Origin: Pectobacterium aroidearum
GTDB taxonomy: Bacteria > Pseudomonadota > Gammaproteobacteria > Enterobacterales > Enterobacteriaceae
Assembly (NCBI RefSeq): GCF_015689195.1
Contig: NZ_CP065044.1
Span: 2,294,001-2,358,000 of the forward strand
Reading direction: 5' to 3'
DNA: 64,000 bases
Each line of letters begins with the position of its first letter. Within the stretch, counting starts at the first letter, position 1. The position numbers and the translations under genes are program-made. The notes beneath the pieces are model-generated. The model was not told where the DNA came from and did not search any database. It saw only the letters and a program-made list of their open reading frames with translations. This document shows, piece after piece, positions 49,948 to 58,680 of the stretch.

Positions 49948-50046
49948 ACAGACTACCTATTTGGTGCGGCGTATAACTTCTATAAACAGCAACTTATTCG
50001 ATGCTGAGCAGTCTAACTATCAGATATCTGAAGAGGGGGTTGTGCC

Positions 50047-50691
50047 ATGTTTGTACCAATGAAGCATGTACAGATAAAAAGTGTGCGAATTAAAAATCTG
50101 CATCTGAATCAGAAAAAAGCACGACTCTGTCTGGTTGCGGCGGCAGCGCTGCTGCTTTCAGGCTGTGTCACGATACCGGATGCGATTAAAGGCACGTCTC
50201 CAACGCCGCAGGACGATCTGGTACGCGTGATGAATGCGCCGCAGATTTATGTCGGTCAGGAGTCACGCTTTGGCGGGCGGGTGGTTAGCATCCGCAATGA
50301 AGCGAATAAAACGCGCCTGGAGATTGCCAGCATGCCGTTGGATAGCGGTGCAAAACCGCTGCTGGATATGCCGTCAGAAGGGCGTTTTATTGCCTATGTG
50401 AATCGTTTTCTGGAACCTGTTGATTTTAAAGACCAACTGGTCACCGTTGTCGGGCCGATTGTCGGCACCGAACAGGGCGCTATCGGCGATAAGCCTTATC
50501 GCTACGTCGTGATCGACGCGCAAGGCTACAAACGCTGGAATGTTGTGCAGCGTCTGATGATGCCACCCGGCGGCTATGGTTATGGCCCGTGGGGATGGCG
50601 TGCAGGTTACGGCTATGGTTGGGGACCCGGATGGGGATTTGACGGCGGCTGGCCTGGTCCAGCACGGATTGAGAATGTCGTGACAGAATAA
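50047..50691 (+). CDS. yeaY: Slp-family outer-membrane lipoprotein (YeaY)
   Basis: A 214-residue lipoprotein precursor. The signal is unusually long, with a basic stretch before the hydrophobic core and the lipobox LLSGC (Cys near residue 40). The Slp domain ([31 protein letters not shown]) matches E. coli YeaY. The C-terminus is rich in Gly, Tyr and Trp (residues about 175-205) and ends ARIENVVTE. Function is unknown. GAGGGGG lies eight bases before the ATG. Confidence 0.88.
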   Translation: MFVPMKHVQIKSVRIKNLHLNQKKARLCLVAAAALLLSGCVTIPDAIKGTSPTPQDDLVRVMNAPQIYVGQESRFGGRVVSIRNEANKTRLEIASMPLDSGAKPLLDMPSEGRFIAYVNRFLEPVDFKDQLVTVVGPIVGTEQGAIGDKPYRYVVIDAQGYKRWNVVQRLMMPPGGYGYGPWGWRAGYGYGWGPGWGFDGGWPGPARIENVVTE

Positions 50692-50716
50692 GAATCTACT
50701 CAGTAGGACTATTGAG

Positions 50717-50747
50717 ATCAGGCGACGCAGGTTGCCTGATTTTTTTT
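50717..50747 (+). terminator. Terminator after yeaY
   Basis: ATCAGGC and GCCTGAT form a seven-pair stem with a ten-base loop, followed by seven T residues. It separates yeaY from fadD. Confidence 0.85.
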
Positions 50748-50801
50748 GAATAAAGAATAAATTAGTGATCGCTCTCGCAACCTTAACATTGTTTGTTAGC
50801 T

Positions 50802-50820
50802 AACTGGTAGGCTGAGTTAA
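50802..50820 (+). promoter_or_regulatory. FadR operator upstream of fadD
   Basis: AACTGGTAGGCTGAGTTAA closely resembles the FadR site known upstream of E. coli fadD and lies 40 bases before the ATG. FadR, encoded at 61508, should repress fadD until long-chain acyl-CoA binds it. Confidence 0.7.
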
Positions 50821-50859
50821 AATAATGTTAATAACAATAAGCCTCTGAGGGCGACGACG

Positions 50860-52578
50860 ATGCCACTAAAAAAATATCTCGGGAGTGACGTCTTGGAAAA
50901 AATTTGGTTATCACGCTATCCGGCGGACGTGCCGGCGGAAATCGATCCGGATCGCTATTCGTCGTTGATTGAAATGTTCGAAACTAGCGTGAAGCGTTAT
51001 GCCGACCGACCTGCATTCGTCAACATGGGGGAAGTGATGACGTTTCGCAAGCTGGAAGAGCGGAGTCGGGCGTTTGCGGCCTATCTGCAAAACCAGCTTA
51101 AATTGCAAAAGGGCGATCGTGTGGCGCTGATGATGCCCAACCTGCTGCAATATCCCGTTGCGCTGTTTGGCGTGTTGCGCGCGGGTCTGGTGGTGGTTAA
51201 CGTTAACCCGCTGTATACGCCGCGTGAGCTGGAACATCAGCTAAAAGACAGCGGGGCCAGCACGATTGTCATCGTGTCTAACTTCGCCCATACGCTGGAA
51301 AAAGTCGTCCATAACACGGCGGTGAAACACGTAATCCTGACCCGTATGGGAGATCAGCTCTCCACGGCAAAAGGCACGCTGGTCAACTTCGTGGTGAAGT
51401 ACATTAAGCGACTGGTGCCTAAATACCATCTGCCGGATGCGATATCGTTCCGTCGTGTTTTGCAGGAAGGACGGCGTCAGCAATATATTCGCCCCGATAT
51501 TATCAATACCGATCTGGCATTTCTGCAATATACCGGCGGCACCACGGGCGTCGCTAAAGGCGCGATGCTGACGCACCGCAATATGCTGGCGAATCTTGAA
51601 CAGTGTAAAGGGGCATACGGCGCTATTCTGCAAGAAGGGAATGAGCTGGTGATCACGGCGTTGCCGCTCTATCACATTTTCGCGCTCACGGTGAACGGCC
51701 TTTTGTTCCTTGAATTGGGCGGGAAGAATCTGTTGATCACTAACCCCCGCGATATCCCGGCGGTTGTGAAGGAACTGAAACAATACCCGTTTACGGCTAT
51801 CACTGGCGTCAATACGTTATTTAACGCACTGCTTAACAACAAAGAATTCCACGAGCTGGATTTCTCAACGCTGCGTTTAGCGGTCGGCGGTGGGGCATCG
51901 GTGCAGCAAGCGGTGGCAGAACGTTGGGAAAAACTAACGGGTAAACATCTGCTTGAAGGATATGGGTTAACGGAAAGTTCACCTCTGGTGGCCGTAAACC
52001 CTTACGATCTCAAACATTACAGCGGCAGTATCGGGCTACCGGTGTCATCAACGGACGTCAAAATCATTGACGATGACGGCAACGATGCTGGGCCGGGTGA
52101 GTCTGGCGAGCTGTGGGTGCGCGGGCCGCAGGTGATGTTAGGGTATTGGCAGCAGCCTGCCGCGACGGATGAAGTGTTAAAAGACGGCTGGCTGGCAACG
52201 GGTGACATTGTCACCTCTGATGATGAAGGGTTCCTGCGTGTCATCGACCGCAAGAAAGATATGATCCTGGTGTCCGGCTTTAACGTCTATCCGACGGAAA
52301 TTGAAGATGTTATCAGCCGTCATCCCAAAGTGTCCGAGTCGGCGGTGATTGGGGTGGCGAATGAGGTATCCGGTGAAGCAGTCAAAGCCTTTGTGGTCAG
52401 GCGTGATAACTCGTTAACGAAAGAGGAACTCATTACCCACTGTCGCCGAAATCTTACCGGTTATAAAGTGCCGAAAGAGATCGAATTCTGCGACGATTTG
52501 CCGAAATCTAACGTGGGGAAAATCCTACGCCGCGAATTGCGCGACGATAAGAAGGTGAAGAAAGACGCTGCCGCCTGA
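50860..52578 (+). CDS. fadD: Long-chain fatty acid-CoA ligase FadD
   Basis: A 572-residue AMP-forming acyl-CoA synthetase at the inner membrane that activates imported fatty acids. The P-loop-like motif is [20 protein letters not shown], the FACS motif is [26 protein letters not shown], and the catalytic Lys lies in [13 protein letters not shown]. The E. coli enzyme has 561 residues. An in-frame TTG at 50893 with GGGAG seven bases upstream gives [14 protein letters not shown], which aligns with the E. coli N-terminus, so both starts are possible. Confidence 0.96.
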   Translation: MPLKKYLGSDVLEKIWLSRYPADVPAEIDPDRYSSLIEMFETSVKRYADRPAFVNMGEVMTFRKLEERSRAFAAYLQNQLKLQKGDRVALMMPNLLQYPVALFGVLRAGLVVVNVNPLYTPRELEHQLKDSGASTIVIVSNFAHTLEKVVHNTAVKHVILTRMGDQLSTAKGTLVNFVVKYIKRLVPKYHLPDAISFRRVLQEGRRQQYIRPDIINTDLAFLQYTGGTTGVAKGAMLTHRNMLANLEQCKGAYGAILQEGNELVITALPLYHIFALTVNGLLFLELGGKNLLITNPRDIPAVVKELKQYPFTAITGVNTLFNALLNNKEFHELDFSTLRLAVGGGASVQQAVAERWEKLTGKHLLEGYGLTESSPLVAVNPYDLKHYSGSIGLPVSSTDVKIIDDDGNDAGPGESGELWVRGPQVMLGYWQQPAATDEVLKDGWLATGDIVTSDDEGFLRVIDRKKDMILVSGFNVYPTEIEDVISRHPKVSESAVIGVANEVSGEAVKAFVVRRDNSLTKEELITHCRRNLTGYKVPKEIEFCDDLPKSNVGKILRRELRDDKKVKKDAAA

Positions 52579-52633
52579 CGATTTTCCATGAAAACGACTG
52601 CCAGAGAGAGGCAGGACGCGATATGATGTTTTC

Positions 52634-52660
52634 ACGCCGGTTTATCCGGCGTTCTTTTTT
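52634..52660 (+). terminator. Terminator after fadD
   Basis: ACGCCGG and CCGGCGT form a seven-pair stem with a TTTAT loop, then TCTTTTTT. It ends fadD before the rnd promoter region. Confidence 0.85.
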
Positions 52661-52716
52661 GTGGCGAACTTATACCCGTCACCCCATGGGCCGTCGATTG
52701 CGACGTTAAAAATGTC

Positions 52717-52736
52717 CGCCGTAATTTTTTACGGCG
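52717..52736 (+). promoter_or_regulatory. U-rich stem-loop in the rnd leader
   Basis: CGCCGTAATTTTTTACGGCG is a perfect eight-pair hairpin with a TTTT loop and six consecutive T residues. It lies 52 bases before the rnd start. In E. coli a U-run in a 5' stem-loop of rnd is needed for good translation of that mRNA; the same element seems to be kept here. Confidence 0.65.
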
Positions 52737-52788
52737 ATACGGATTTGACCCAGAACCGTAAAGTAAAAACAACCAAGAGAATGACGTT

Positions 52789-53913
52789 TTGAATTATCAG
52801 TTGATCACTTCCGACATCGGGTTACAACAGGTTTGCGCCCAGGCGCGACGTTTTCCGCAGGTGGCATTGGACACGGAGTTCGTCAGAACCCGCACGTATT
52901 ACCCGCAATTAGGGTTGATTCAATTGTATGACGGCGAACAGCTTTCACTTATTGACCCGCTAACGATTACCGACTGGGCTCCTTTTCAGGCGTTACTGCG
53001 TGATGACCAGGTCACCAAATTCCTGCATGCGGGCAGCGAAGATCTGGAAGTGTTTCTCAATGCGTTTGGAACACTGCCGGTGCCGTTCATTGACACACAG
53101 ATTCTGGCCGCATTTTTAGGGAAGCCGCTTTCCTATGGCTTCGCTGCGCTGGTGGCGGACTATATGGGCGTGACGCTGGATAAAAGCGAGTCGAGAACGG
53201 ACTGGCTTGCTCGCCCGTTGAGCGAAAAACAGTGTGATTACGCGGCCGCCGATGTGTTCTATCTGTTGCCAATGGCCGCGCAGTTAGTGGCGGATACGGA
53301 AGCCGCAGGGTGGATGAACGCTGCGTTGGACGAATGTCTCCTGCTTTGTCAGCGTAAACAGGATATTTTGGCACCGGCGCTCGCCTATCGCGAATTTGGC
53401 AATGCCTGGCAACTGCGTGGCCGGCATCTGGCTTGCCTACAGCGTCTGGCTGAGTGGCGCTTGCGTAAAGCGCGTGAGCGAGACAGTGCGGTGAATTTTG
53501 TCGTACGTGAAGAGAACCTGCTGCAGGTGGCGCGTTGTTTGCCAACTTCGCTGGGTGAACTGAGTTCACTGGGGCTGAGCGGCCCGGAAATTCGCTACCA
53601 CGGGAAAACGCTGCTGGACTGTGTTGCACAAACGGACGGTATTAGTGACGCGGATTGCCCGCCACCGGTCATTAATTTGATCGACTATCCCGGCTATAAA
53701 AAAGCGTTTAAAGATATCAAAGCGCTGGTACAGCGCGTGAGCGAACAGAGTGGATTATCCGCCGAGTTATTGGCATCACGTCGTCAAATTAACCGTCTGC
53801 TGAACTGGCACTGGAAATTAAATGGGCAAGACGCAGGGACCCCGGAAATGTTATCTGGCTGGCGCGGTCAGTTATATGGCGATGAACTACGTGACATTGT
53901 GCAAGGCTATTAA
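52789..53913 (+). CDS. rnd: Ribonuclease D, UUG start
   Basis: A 374-residue DEDD 3'-5' exoribonuclease that trims tRNA precursors and other small RNAs. ExoI is LDTEFVRTRTYYP, ExoII lies around FLHAGSEDLEVF and ExoIII is CDYAAADVFYLLP. HRDC domains follow from about residue 205. The start codon is TTG, as in E. coli rnd. It stands alone after fadD. Confidence 0.96.
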   Translation: MNYQLITSDIGLQQVCAQARRFPQVALDTEFVRTRTYYPQLGLIQLYDGEQLSLIDPLTITDWAPFQALLRDDQVTKFLHAGSEDLEVFLNAFGTLPVPFIDTQILAAFLGKPLSYGFAALVADYMGVTLDKSESRTDWLARPLSEKQCDYAAADVFYLLPMAAQLVADTEAAGWMNAALDECLLLCQRKQDILAPALAYREFGNAWQLRGRHLACLQRLAEWRLRKARERDSAVNFVVREENLLQVARCLPTSLGELSSLGLSGPEIRYHGKTLLDCVAQTDGISDADCPPPVINLIDYPGYKKAFKDIKALVQRVSEQSGLSAELLASRRQINRLLNWHWKLNGQDAGTPEMLSGWRGQLYGDELRDIVQGY

Positions 53914-54063
53914 TCACCGGTAAGCACGTCTTATCAATACGCCTTATTTGCTGTGATGATGCCATCATGAAAAAAGCAGCAAATAGGGTGACAAAAAGAC
54001 GACGAAAAAACAAAACAAGAAATAAAAGACTGGCTAAATATACAGTCTATTATGGAATGAAGT

Positions 54064-54091
54064 GCACGTAATTTGAAGTATGACGGGAATA
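54064..54091. repeat. Solo ERIC terminal fragment
   Basis: GCACG followed by TTTGAAGTATGACGGGAATA corresponds to the other terminal repeat of an ERIC element. No central palindrome or second end is present. It lies in the 220-base gap between rnd and minE. Confidence 0.6.
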
Positions 54092-54093
54092 GC

Positions 54094-54119
54094 TATCCCC
54101 TGCGTAAAAGCAGGGGATA
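54094..54119. terminator. Hairpin between rnd and minE
   Basis: TATCCCCTGC and GCAGGGGATA form a ten-pair stem with a GTAAAA loop, 15 bases past the minE stop on the minus strand. No T run follows, so termination strength is uncertain. Confidence 0.5.
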
Positions 54120-54133
54120 TCACAGCAGAAAAA

Positions 54134-54403
54134 TCATTTAGGCGTTTCTTCCGCTTCCGGTAATGTCACGTTCAACTCAAGCACGGAAATATCATCTCCT
54201 TTTTGCTCAAGTTGAACTGTCACCATCTCAGGATCAATCTGTACATATTTACAGATAACCTCAAGAATATCCCGCTTTAATTGCGGCAGATAATGGGGTT
54301 CACTATCTCCCCGGCGTCGCTCCGCGACAATAATTTGCAGCCGTTCCTTGGCGATATTGGCTGTCGTTTTTTTGCGGGACAGAAAGAAGTCCAGTAAAGC
54401 CAT
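54134..54403 (-). CDS. minE: Cell division topological specificity factor MinE
   Basis: An 89-residue protein that activates MinD ATPase and drives pole-to-pole oscillation, keeping the division septum at midcell. The N-terminal membrane and MinD-binding part is [26 protein letters not shown]; the C-terminal part (about residues 36-89) is the topological specificity domain. Its start lies three bases after the minD stop. Confidence 0.96.
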   Translation of the reverse strand: MALLDFFLSRKKTTANIAKERLQIIVAERRRGDSEPHYLPQLKRDILEVICKYVQIDPEMVTVQLEQKGDDISVLELNVTLPEAEETPK

Positions 54404-54406
54404 AAT

Positions 54407-55219
54407 TTATCCCCCAAAAAGTCGTTTAAGGAAACCCTTCTTCTCTTCTTCAATAAAACGGAAAGGACGCTCTTCGCCAAGCAGACGTTCAACGGTGTCC
54501 GCGTAAGCTTTGCCAGCATCAGCTTCAGCATCCAGAATGACAGGTTCGCCCTGGTTAGAGGCGCGGAGTACGGACTGGTCTTCAGGGATCACGCCAACCA
54601 GCGGAATCCGCAGAATCTCAAGCACGTCTTCCATACTCAGCATGTCGCCACGGCTCACCCGGCCTGGGTTATAGCGTGTCAACAGCAGGTGCTCTTTGAT
54701 CGGATCTTCAGAACGTTCAGCACGGCGTGATTTCGAGGACAGAATGCCCAAAATACGGTCGGAGTCGCGAACGGAAGAGACTTCTGGGTTGGTGGTGATA
54801 ATCGCTTCGTCGGCGAAATAGAGCGCCATCAACGCACCCGTTTCAATCCCGGCAGGGGAATCACACACGATAAAATCGAACTCCATGTCGCCCAGATCGT
54901 TGAGCACTTTCTCCACGCCTTCATGCGTTAACGCATCTTTATCACGCGTTTGTGAGGCAGGCAGAATGTAGAGGTTGTCCGTTCTCTTATCTTTGATTAA
55001 CGCCTGATTCAGCGTGGCATCACCCTGAATAACGTTCACGAAGTCATACACCACGCGACGCTCACATCCCATGATCAGGTCGAGGTTACGCAGACCAATG
55101 TCAAAATCGATGACAACCGTCTTTTTTCCTTTCTGGGCTAAACCGGTAGCAATGGCCGCGCTTGATGTGGTCTTGCCAACGCCCCCTTTACCCGATGTAA
55201 CAACAATGATGCGTGCCAT
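54407..55219 (-). CDS. minD: Septum site-determining ATPase MinD
   Basis: A 270-residue ParA-family ATPase that binds the membrane when ATP-loaded and recruits MinC. The deviant Walker A is KGGVGKTTSS (Lys11 and Lys16), Walker B is DFIVCDSPAG, and the C-terminal amphipathic membrane helix is EEKKGFLKRLFGG. It lies between minC and minE in one operon. Confidence 0.98.
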   Translation of the reverse strand: MARIIVVTSGKGGVGKTTSSAAIATGLAQKGKKTVVIDFDIGLRNLDLIMGCERRVVYDFVNVIQGDATLNQALIKDKRTDNLYILPASQTRDKDALTHEGVEKVLNDLGDMEFDFIVCDSPAGIETGALMALYFADEAIITTNPEVSSVRDSDRILGILSSKSRRAERSEDPIKEHLLLTRYNPGRVSRGDMLSMEDVLEILRIPLVGVIPEDQSVLRASNQGEPVILDAEADAGKAYADTVERLLGEERPFRFIEEEKKGFLKRLFGG

Positions 55220-55239
55220 AAATGTTTCCTTGGGAGATT

Positions 55240-55926
55240 CTAGTCTAGAGGTTTTATCGTTAAAACATTGTCCAGCTGGTTCAGGTTGATCCGCGCTGGC
55301 TGCCCAAAATACGGTTCAGGAATCTGGTCGCTCAGCCAGTAACGGCCAGCGATAGAGACCAGTTCTGCGGCCAGATGCGTACAGAATATCTGGCTCTGAA
55401 CATCGCCAGAAACGCCTGCGAGGGCTCGACCGCGCATCATGCCGTAAATATGAATATTGCCGTCGGCAATCACCTCAGCCCCCGCGCTGACGCTACTTGT
55501 GACAATCAAGTCACAGTTCCGGGCGTAAATCTGTTGGCCGGAGCGAACGGGGGTGTTGATGACTTTCGTTTTCACCGCGGCAGGAACGGCGGCGACGGGT
55601 TCGACTACCCGGCGTTGTGCTTTACCTTCGCTCAGAAGGGGAAGTCCCGCCTGCGCAATGGTTTTCTTTAATGCATCGTCGGTGCATCCACTGACGCCAA
55701 CGACATGCAGACCGGTTGATGAAATGGCCTGCTGTAATTTTATCCAGTCAGTCTCCGCAGTTAATGCGGCAACGTTAATGACAACGGGGGCATTTTTCAG
55801 GAAAGCAGGCGCTTGCTCTATTTTTTCCTGTAGTGCCTGGTAAATTACCTCGGGTTGGGAATCATGCAAATGAACAACCGATAAGGTAAAGCTGCTGCCT
55901 TTTAACTCTATTGGCGTTTGTGACAT
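55240..55926 (-). CDS. minC: Septum site-determining protein MinC
   Basis: A 228-residue FtsZ inhibitor. The N-terminal domain (about residues 1-105) acts on FtsZ; a variable linker (about 106-125) precedes the C-terminal beta-helix with [24 protein letters not shown], followed by [13 protein letters not shown], which binds MinD. Length is close to the 231 residues of E. coli MinC. It heads minCDE and is divergent from ycgL, as in E. coli. Confidence 0.97.
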   Translation of the reverse strand: MSQTPIELKGSSFTLSVVHLHDSQPEVIYQALQEKIEQAPAFLKNAPVVINVAALTAETDWIKLQQAISSTGLHVVGVSGCTDDALKKTIAQAGLPLLSEGKAQRRVVEPVAAVPAAVKTKVINTPVRSGQQIYARNCDLIVTSSVSAGAEVIADGNIHIYGMMRGRALAGVSGDVQSQIFCTHLAAELVSIAGRYWLSDQIPEPYFGQPARINLNQLDNVLTIKPLD

Positions 55927-56062
55927 CTATCCTGACTCAGTTTCAGCATCTTTTAATCCCTAGAGTAACATTTAAGGCATGATATTCCAGAGCGCTGTAA
56001 GCATGTTATAGTCACAATTATATACAGGCAAGATGGCATTCCCATCAAATAGAGTAAAAAAA

Positions 56063-56320
56063 ATGTTTTGTGTGATCTATCGAAGCGCTAAACGCGATCA
56101 GACCTATCTTTATGTTGAAAAAAAAGACGATTTCTCACGCGTGCCGGAAGAATTAATGAAAAGTTTTGGCACGCCGCAGTTAGCCATGGTCTTACCGTTG
56201 GATGAGCGTAAAAAACTGGCGAATGCTGATATAGAAAAAGTGAAACTTGCGCTACAGGAACAGGGCTTTTATCTGCAAGTTCCACCTCCGGTCGAGAACT
56301 TATTAAACACGCCGGTGTAA
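56063..56320 (+). CDS. ycgL: YcgL-domain protein
   Basis: An 85-residue conserved gammaproteobacterial protein of unknown function. The family starts [20 protein letters not shown] and continues [15 protein letters not shown], then PPPVENLL. The ATG at 56063 opens the conserved part; a second in-frame ATG at 56033 adds ten residues without a better ribosome-binding site. It lacks the Lys/Asp-rich tail of E. coli YcgL. It is divergent from minC. Confidence 0.88.
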   Translation: MFCVIYRSAKRDQTYLYVEKKDDFSRVPEELMKSFGTPQLAMVLPLDERKKLANADIEKVKLALQEQGFYLQVPPPVENLLNTPV

Positions 56321-56582
56321 GTGTAAAAAAATAATACCAAGGCGTATTTTCAGATAAAGCCGCAAACATAATTTGGCGTGGAATATCTTAGCCATTGACA
56401 TGATATTCCGCGCGATAAATATTCATTTTTCTGGTTTTACTCCGCCACAATTTAATTGTTTCCCTTCTTGATGGGTTATGACGTCTCTCCAGACCACACG
56501 AACGCCCGCCTTGTTCTCCTGAAATCTGTTGGGTGAACCCCTGTTGCGATGATATAACGATGGTTTTGCACCATCGTGTTCT

Positions 56583-56840
56583 TATAACACCCTAAATAAT
56601 TCGGGTTGCAGGAAGACGGCAAGCGAAGGACAAATTCGTCGGGAACGAATTTGACCAGCCAACGGCTGGCCTTCGGTGAGAGACAGGACGTCTCTCATTT
56701 CATCCCGATGAGCTTACACAAGTAAGTGATTCGGGTGACTGACAAATCTGCCAGAGGTAGGTTTGAACGCTGCTTGCAGCGGCCCCAATGGGCCGAGTAG
56801 CGTAGCCAACGCACATGCAGCTTGAAGTATGACAGGTATA
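56583..56840. repeat. Composite ERIC element between ycgL and ycgM
   Basis: The left end TATAACACCCTAAATAATTC followed by GGGTTGCAGG, the core GAGCTTACACAAGTAAGTGA and the right end CAGCTTGAAGTATGACAGGT followed by ATA identify an ERIC repeat. A standard copy has about 127 bases; this one spans 258 because two extra hairpin-rich modules interrupt it (about 56630-56698 and 56742-56800). Before it, 56321-56582 holds the hairpin ACGATGGT/ACCATCGT (56547-56567) and no gene I can support. Confidence 0.85.
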
Positions 56841-56914
56841 GCTGTTTTCTTTTTGGGCAGATTCTGCACCACGAAGGCAGCGAGTAATCCAACAGACAGG
56901 GCAGGAGAATACCC

Positions 56915-57571
56915 ATGTACCAACACAGAGACTGGCAGGGCGCGTTGCTTGATTTCCCAGTAAATAAAGTCGTTTGCGTCGGAAGCAACTACTCAGAACA
57001 TATCAAGGAAATGGGCAGTGCGACTCCGGGTGAACCCGTGTTATTCATCAAGCCTGAAACCGCACTGTGTGATTTACGCCAGCCCGTTGCCATTCCTAAA
57101 AATCTGGGTTCGGTTCACCATGAAGTCGAGCTGGCCGTGCTGATCGGTACGCCGTTAAAGCAGGCGAATGAAGAGCGCGTCGCCCGGGCGATTGCGGGTT
57201 ATGGTGTGGCGCTGGATCTGACGCTGCGTGATTTGCAGTCCGAATTCAAAAAAGCGGGACAGCCGTGGGAAAAAGCCAAAGCATTTGACGGTTCCTGCCC
57301 GATCTCCGGTTTTATTCCGGTGGCCGAGTTTGGCGATCCGCAGCAAACCGAATTGGGTGTAAAAGTGAATGATGAAGTGCGCCAGCAGGGCAACACGCGT
57401 GATATGATTACGCCGATTCTGCCGCTGATTGCCTACATGAGCCGTTTCTTTACGCTGCGCGCGGGCGATATTATTTTGACGGGTACGCCAAAAGGGGTCG
57501 GTCCGATCCTGTCTGGCGATATGCTGACGATTACGGTGAATGACCGGACGTTGAGCACGCGTATTATCTAA
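56915..57571 (+). CDS. ycgM: FAH-family hydrolase/tautomerase YcgM
   Basis: A 218-residue protein of the fumarylacetoacetate hydrolase family, similar to E. coli YcgM. Family motifs are [33 protein letters not shown] with metal-binding Glu residues, and [10 protein letters not shown]. Relatives include acylpyruvases and oxaloacetate tautomerases; the substrate here is not fixed. It is followed by ycgN, 116 bases downstream. Confidence 0.9.
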   Translation: MYQHRDWQGALLDFPVNKVVCVGSNYSEHIKEMGSATPGEPVLFIKPETALCDLRQPVAIPKNLGSVHHEVELAVLIGTPLKQANEERVARAIAGYGVALDLTLRDLQSEFKKAGQPWEKAKAFDGSCPISGFIPVAEFGDPQQTELGVKVNDEVRQQGNTRDMITPILPLIAYMSRFFTLRAGDIILTGTPKGVGPILSGDMLTITVNDRTLSTRII

Positions 57572-57687
57572 CGCCTCTGGCTGCCCGTGTTGAACGACGG
57601 GCAGCAAAACCTCCCCGCCGTGCCTGCCAGAATCACGCATCTTTGTTTACAATATTCACAACGCAACATAAGTTAACTGGAAGAAAC

Positions 57688-58134
57688 ATGACTGAACGCC
57701 CTTTTTGGCAGCAAAAAACGTTGTCTGAGATGTCTGACGATGAATGGGAATCGCTGTGCGATGGCTGCGGTCAGTGCTGTTTGCATAAACTGATTGATGA
57801 GGATACGGAGGAGATCTACTTTACCAACGTCGCCTGTAATCAACTGAATATTAAAAGCTGTCAGTGCCGTAACTATGAGAAACGCTTCGAGTACGAACCC
57901 GATTGCATCAAGCTGACGCGAGAAAACCTGCTGACGTTTAACTGGCTACCGGCGACCTGTGCGTATCGTCTGATTCATGAACGTGAAGATTTACCGCAGT
58001 GGCATCCGCTGGTCTGCGGCACCAAGACAGCCATGCACCGCGAGCGTATCTCCGTGCGCCATATCGCTGTACGTGAGACTGAAGTGGTGGACTGGCAGGA
58101 TCATATACTGAACAAACCTGAATGGGCGAGATAG
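57688..58134 (+). CDS. ycgN: UPF0260 cysteine-rich protein YcgN
   Basis: A 148-residue conserved protein of unknown function. Eight or more cysteines include [11 protein letters not shown] near residue 25 and [16 protein letters not shown], suggesting metal or Fe-S binding. The start at 57688 (MTERPFW) has GGAAG upstream and matches E. coli YcgN; the open frame extends 15 codons earlier without homology. A terminator follows 72 bases after the stop. Confidence 0.92.
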   Translation: MTERPFWQQKTLSEMSDDEWESLCDGCGQCCLHKLIDEDTEEIYFTNVACNQLNIKSCQCRNYEKRFEYEPDCIKLTRENLLTFNWLPATCAYRLIHEREDLPQWHPLVCGTKTAMHRERISVRHIAVRETEVVDWQDHILNKPEWAR

Positions 58135-58206
58135 TGATGGTTTGGCGTGGTCGGTTGCCTGATTGAAACGATTTCCCGGTTAAAGCTGGTTACTGGTTAA
58201 AACAAG

Positions 58207-58246
58207 AAGCCCCTCAATCTGAATGACTCAGAAGAGGGGCTTTTTA
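58207..58246 (+). terminator. Terminator after ycgN
   Basis: AAGCCCCTC and GAGGGGCTT with inner TCTGA/TCAGA form a long stem, followed by TTTTTAT. It ends ycgM-ycgN. Confidence 0.88.
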
Positions 58247-58268
58247 TCGGGGGGAGCGTCAGTGTTCA

Positions 58269-58364
58269 TTAATCATCCCATTTGGGGCTTAAGTACGCCG
58301 CCAGGAAGCTGAGAAAAAGAATGCCGCCCAATACGGCGATGAAAACATTGATATTGTCTAACAT
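58269..58364 (-). CDS. 31-residue single-span membrane peptide
   Basis: AGGAGAAACAACC precedes an ATG at 58364. The frame starts MLDNINVFIAVLGGILFLS, giving one membrane span of about 20 residues, and ends with a short charged tail SPKWDD. The strong ribosome-binding site and clear topology make this a likely gene. It lies where E. coli has hlyE-umuDC. I do not recognise the family. Comparable small enterobacterial proteins modulate membrane enzymes, but no role can be assigned. Confidence 0.6.
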   Translation of the reverse strand: MLDNINVFIAVLGGILFLSFLAAYLSPKWDD

Positions 58365-58552
58365 GGTTGTTTCTCCTGAATAAATTAATTGCGATAGAAA
58401 TACCTCATAGGGTGGGAAGTCATCGTTGACCTGCGATAGGCACTATAGGCTTGAGGCGCAGGTTAATGAAGAAAAAACGCTCAGAAAGAGGGCGATGGTT
58501 TACCTATCGTTGAGTTAGAAAACGCCGTACTTCACTGCTGGAATCGGAACGC

Positions 58553-58606
58553 TTATTTGCGTTTTGCCTGCCACTTCACATTTTTCTTTTTCCTTGTGCG
58601 AATCAT
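58553..58606 (-). CDS. 17-residue basic peptide with perfect ribosome-binding site
   Basis: GGAGGTGACAGC stands directly before ATG at 58606, with GGAGGTGA matching the 16S rRNA end in full. The product MIRTRKKKNVKWQAKRK has ten Lys or Arg in 17 residues and a Trp, so it should bind nucleic acid or membranes, or be a leader peptide. It is divergent from the theta-like gene at 58681. I know no homologue. A chance ORF is possible, but the ribosome-binding site argues against it. Confidence 0.45.
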   Translation of the reverse strand: MIRTRKKKNVKWQAKRK

Positions 58607-58680
58607 GCTGTCACCTCCGGCATAAATCGTGACGTGTTGTATAATTTTAGAGCAGCATAACCAGCAGAGGGGGAGAGCAT

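Noticed and set aside
52669-52681. TATACCCGTCA as a further ERIC end near rnd
   Set aside because: Only about 11 bases match and the sequence then diverges, which is too little to call.
58466-58513. 15-codon Lys/Arg-rich ORF on the plus strand
   Set aside because: The ribosome-binding match is weak and poorly spaced; there is no further support beside the better micro-ORF at 58553-58606.
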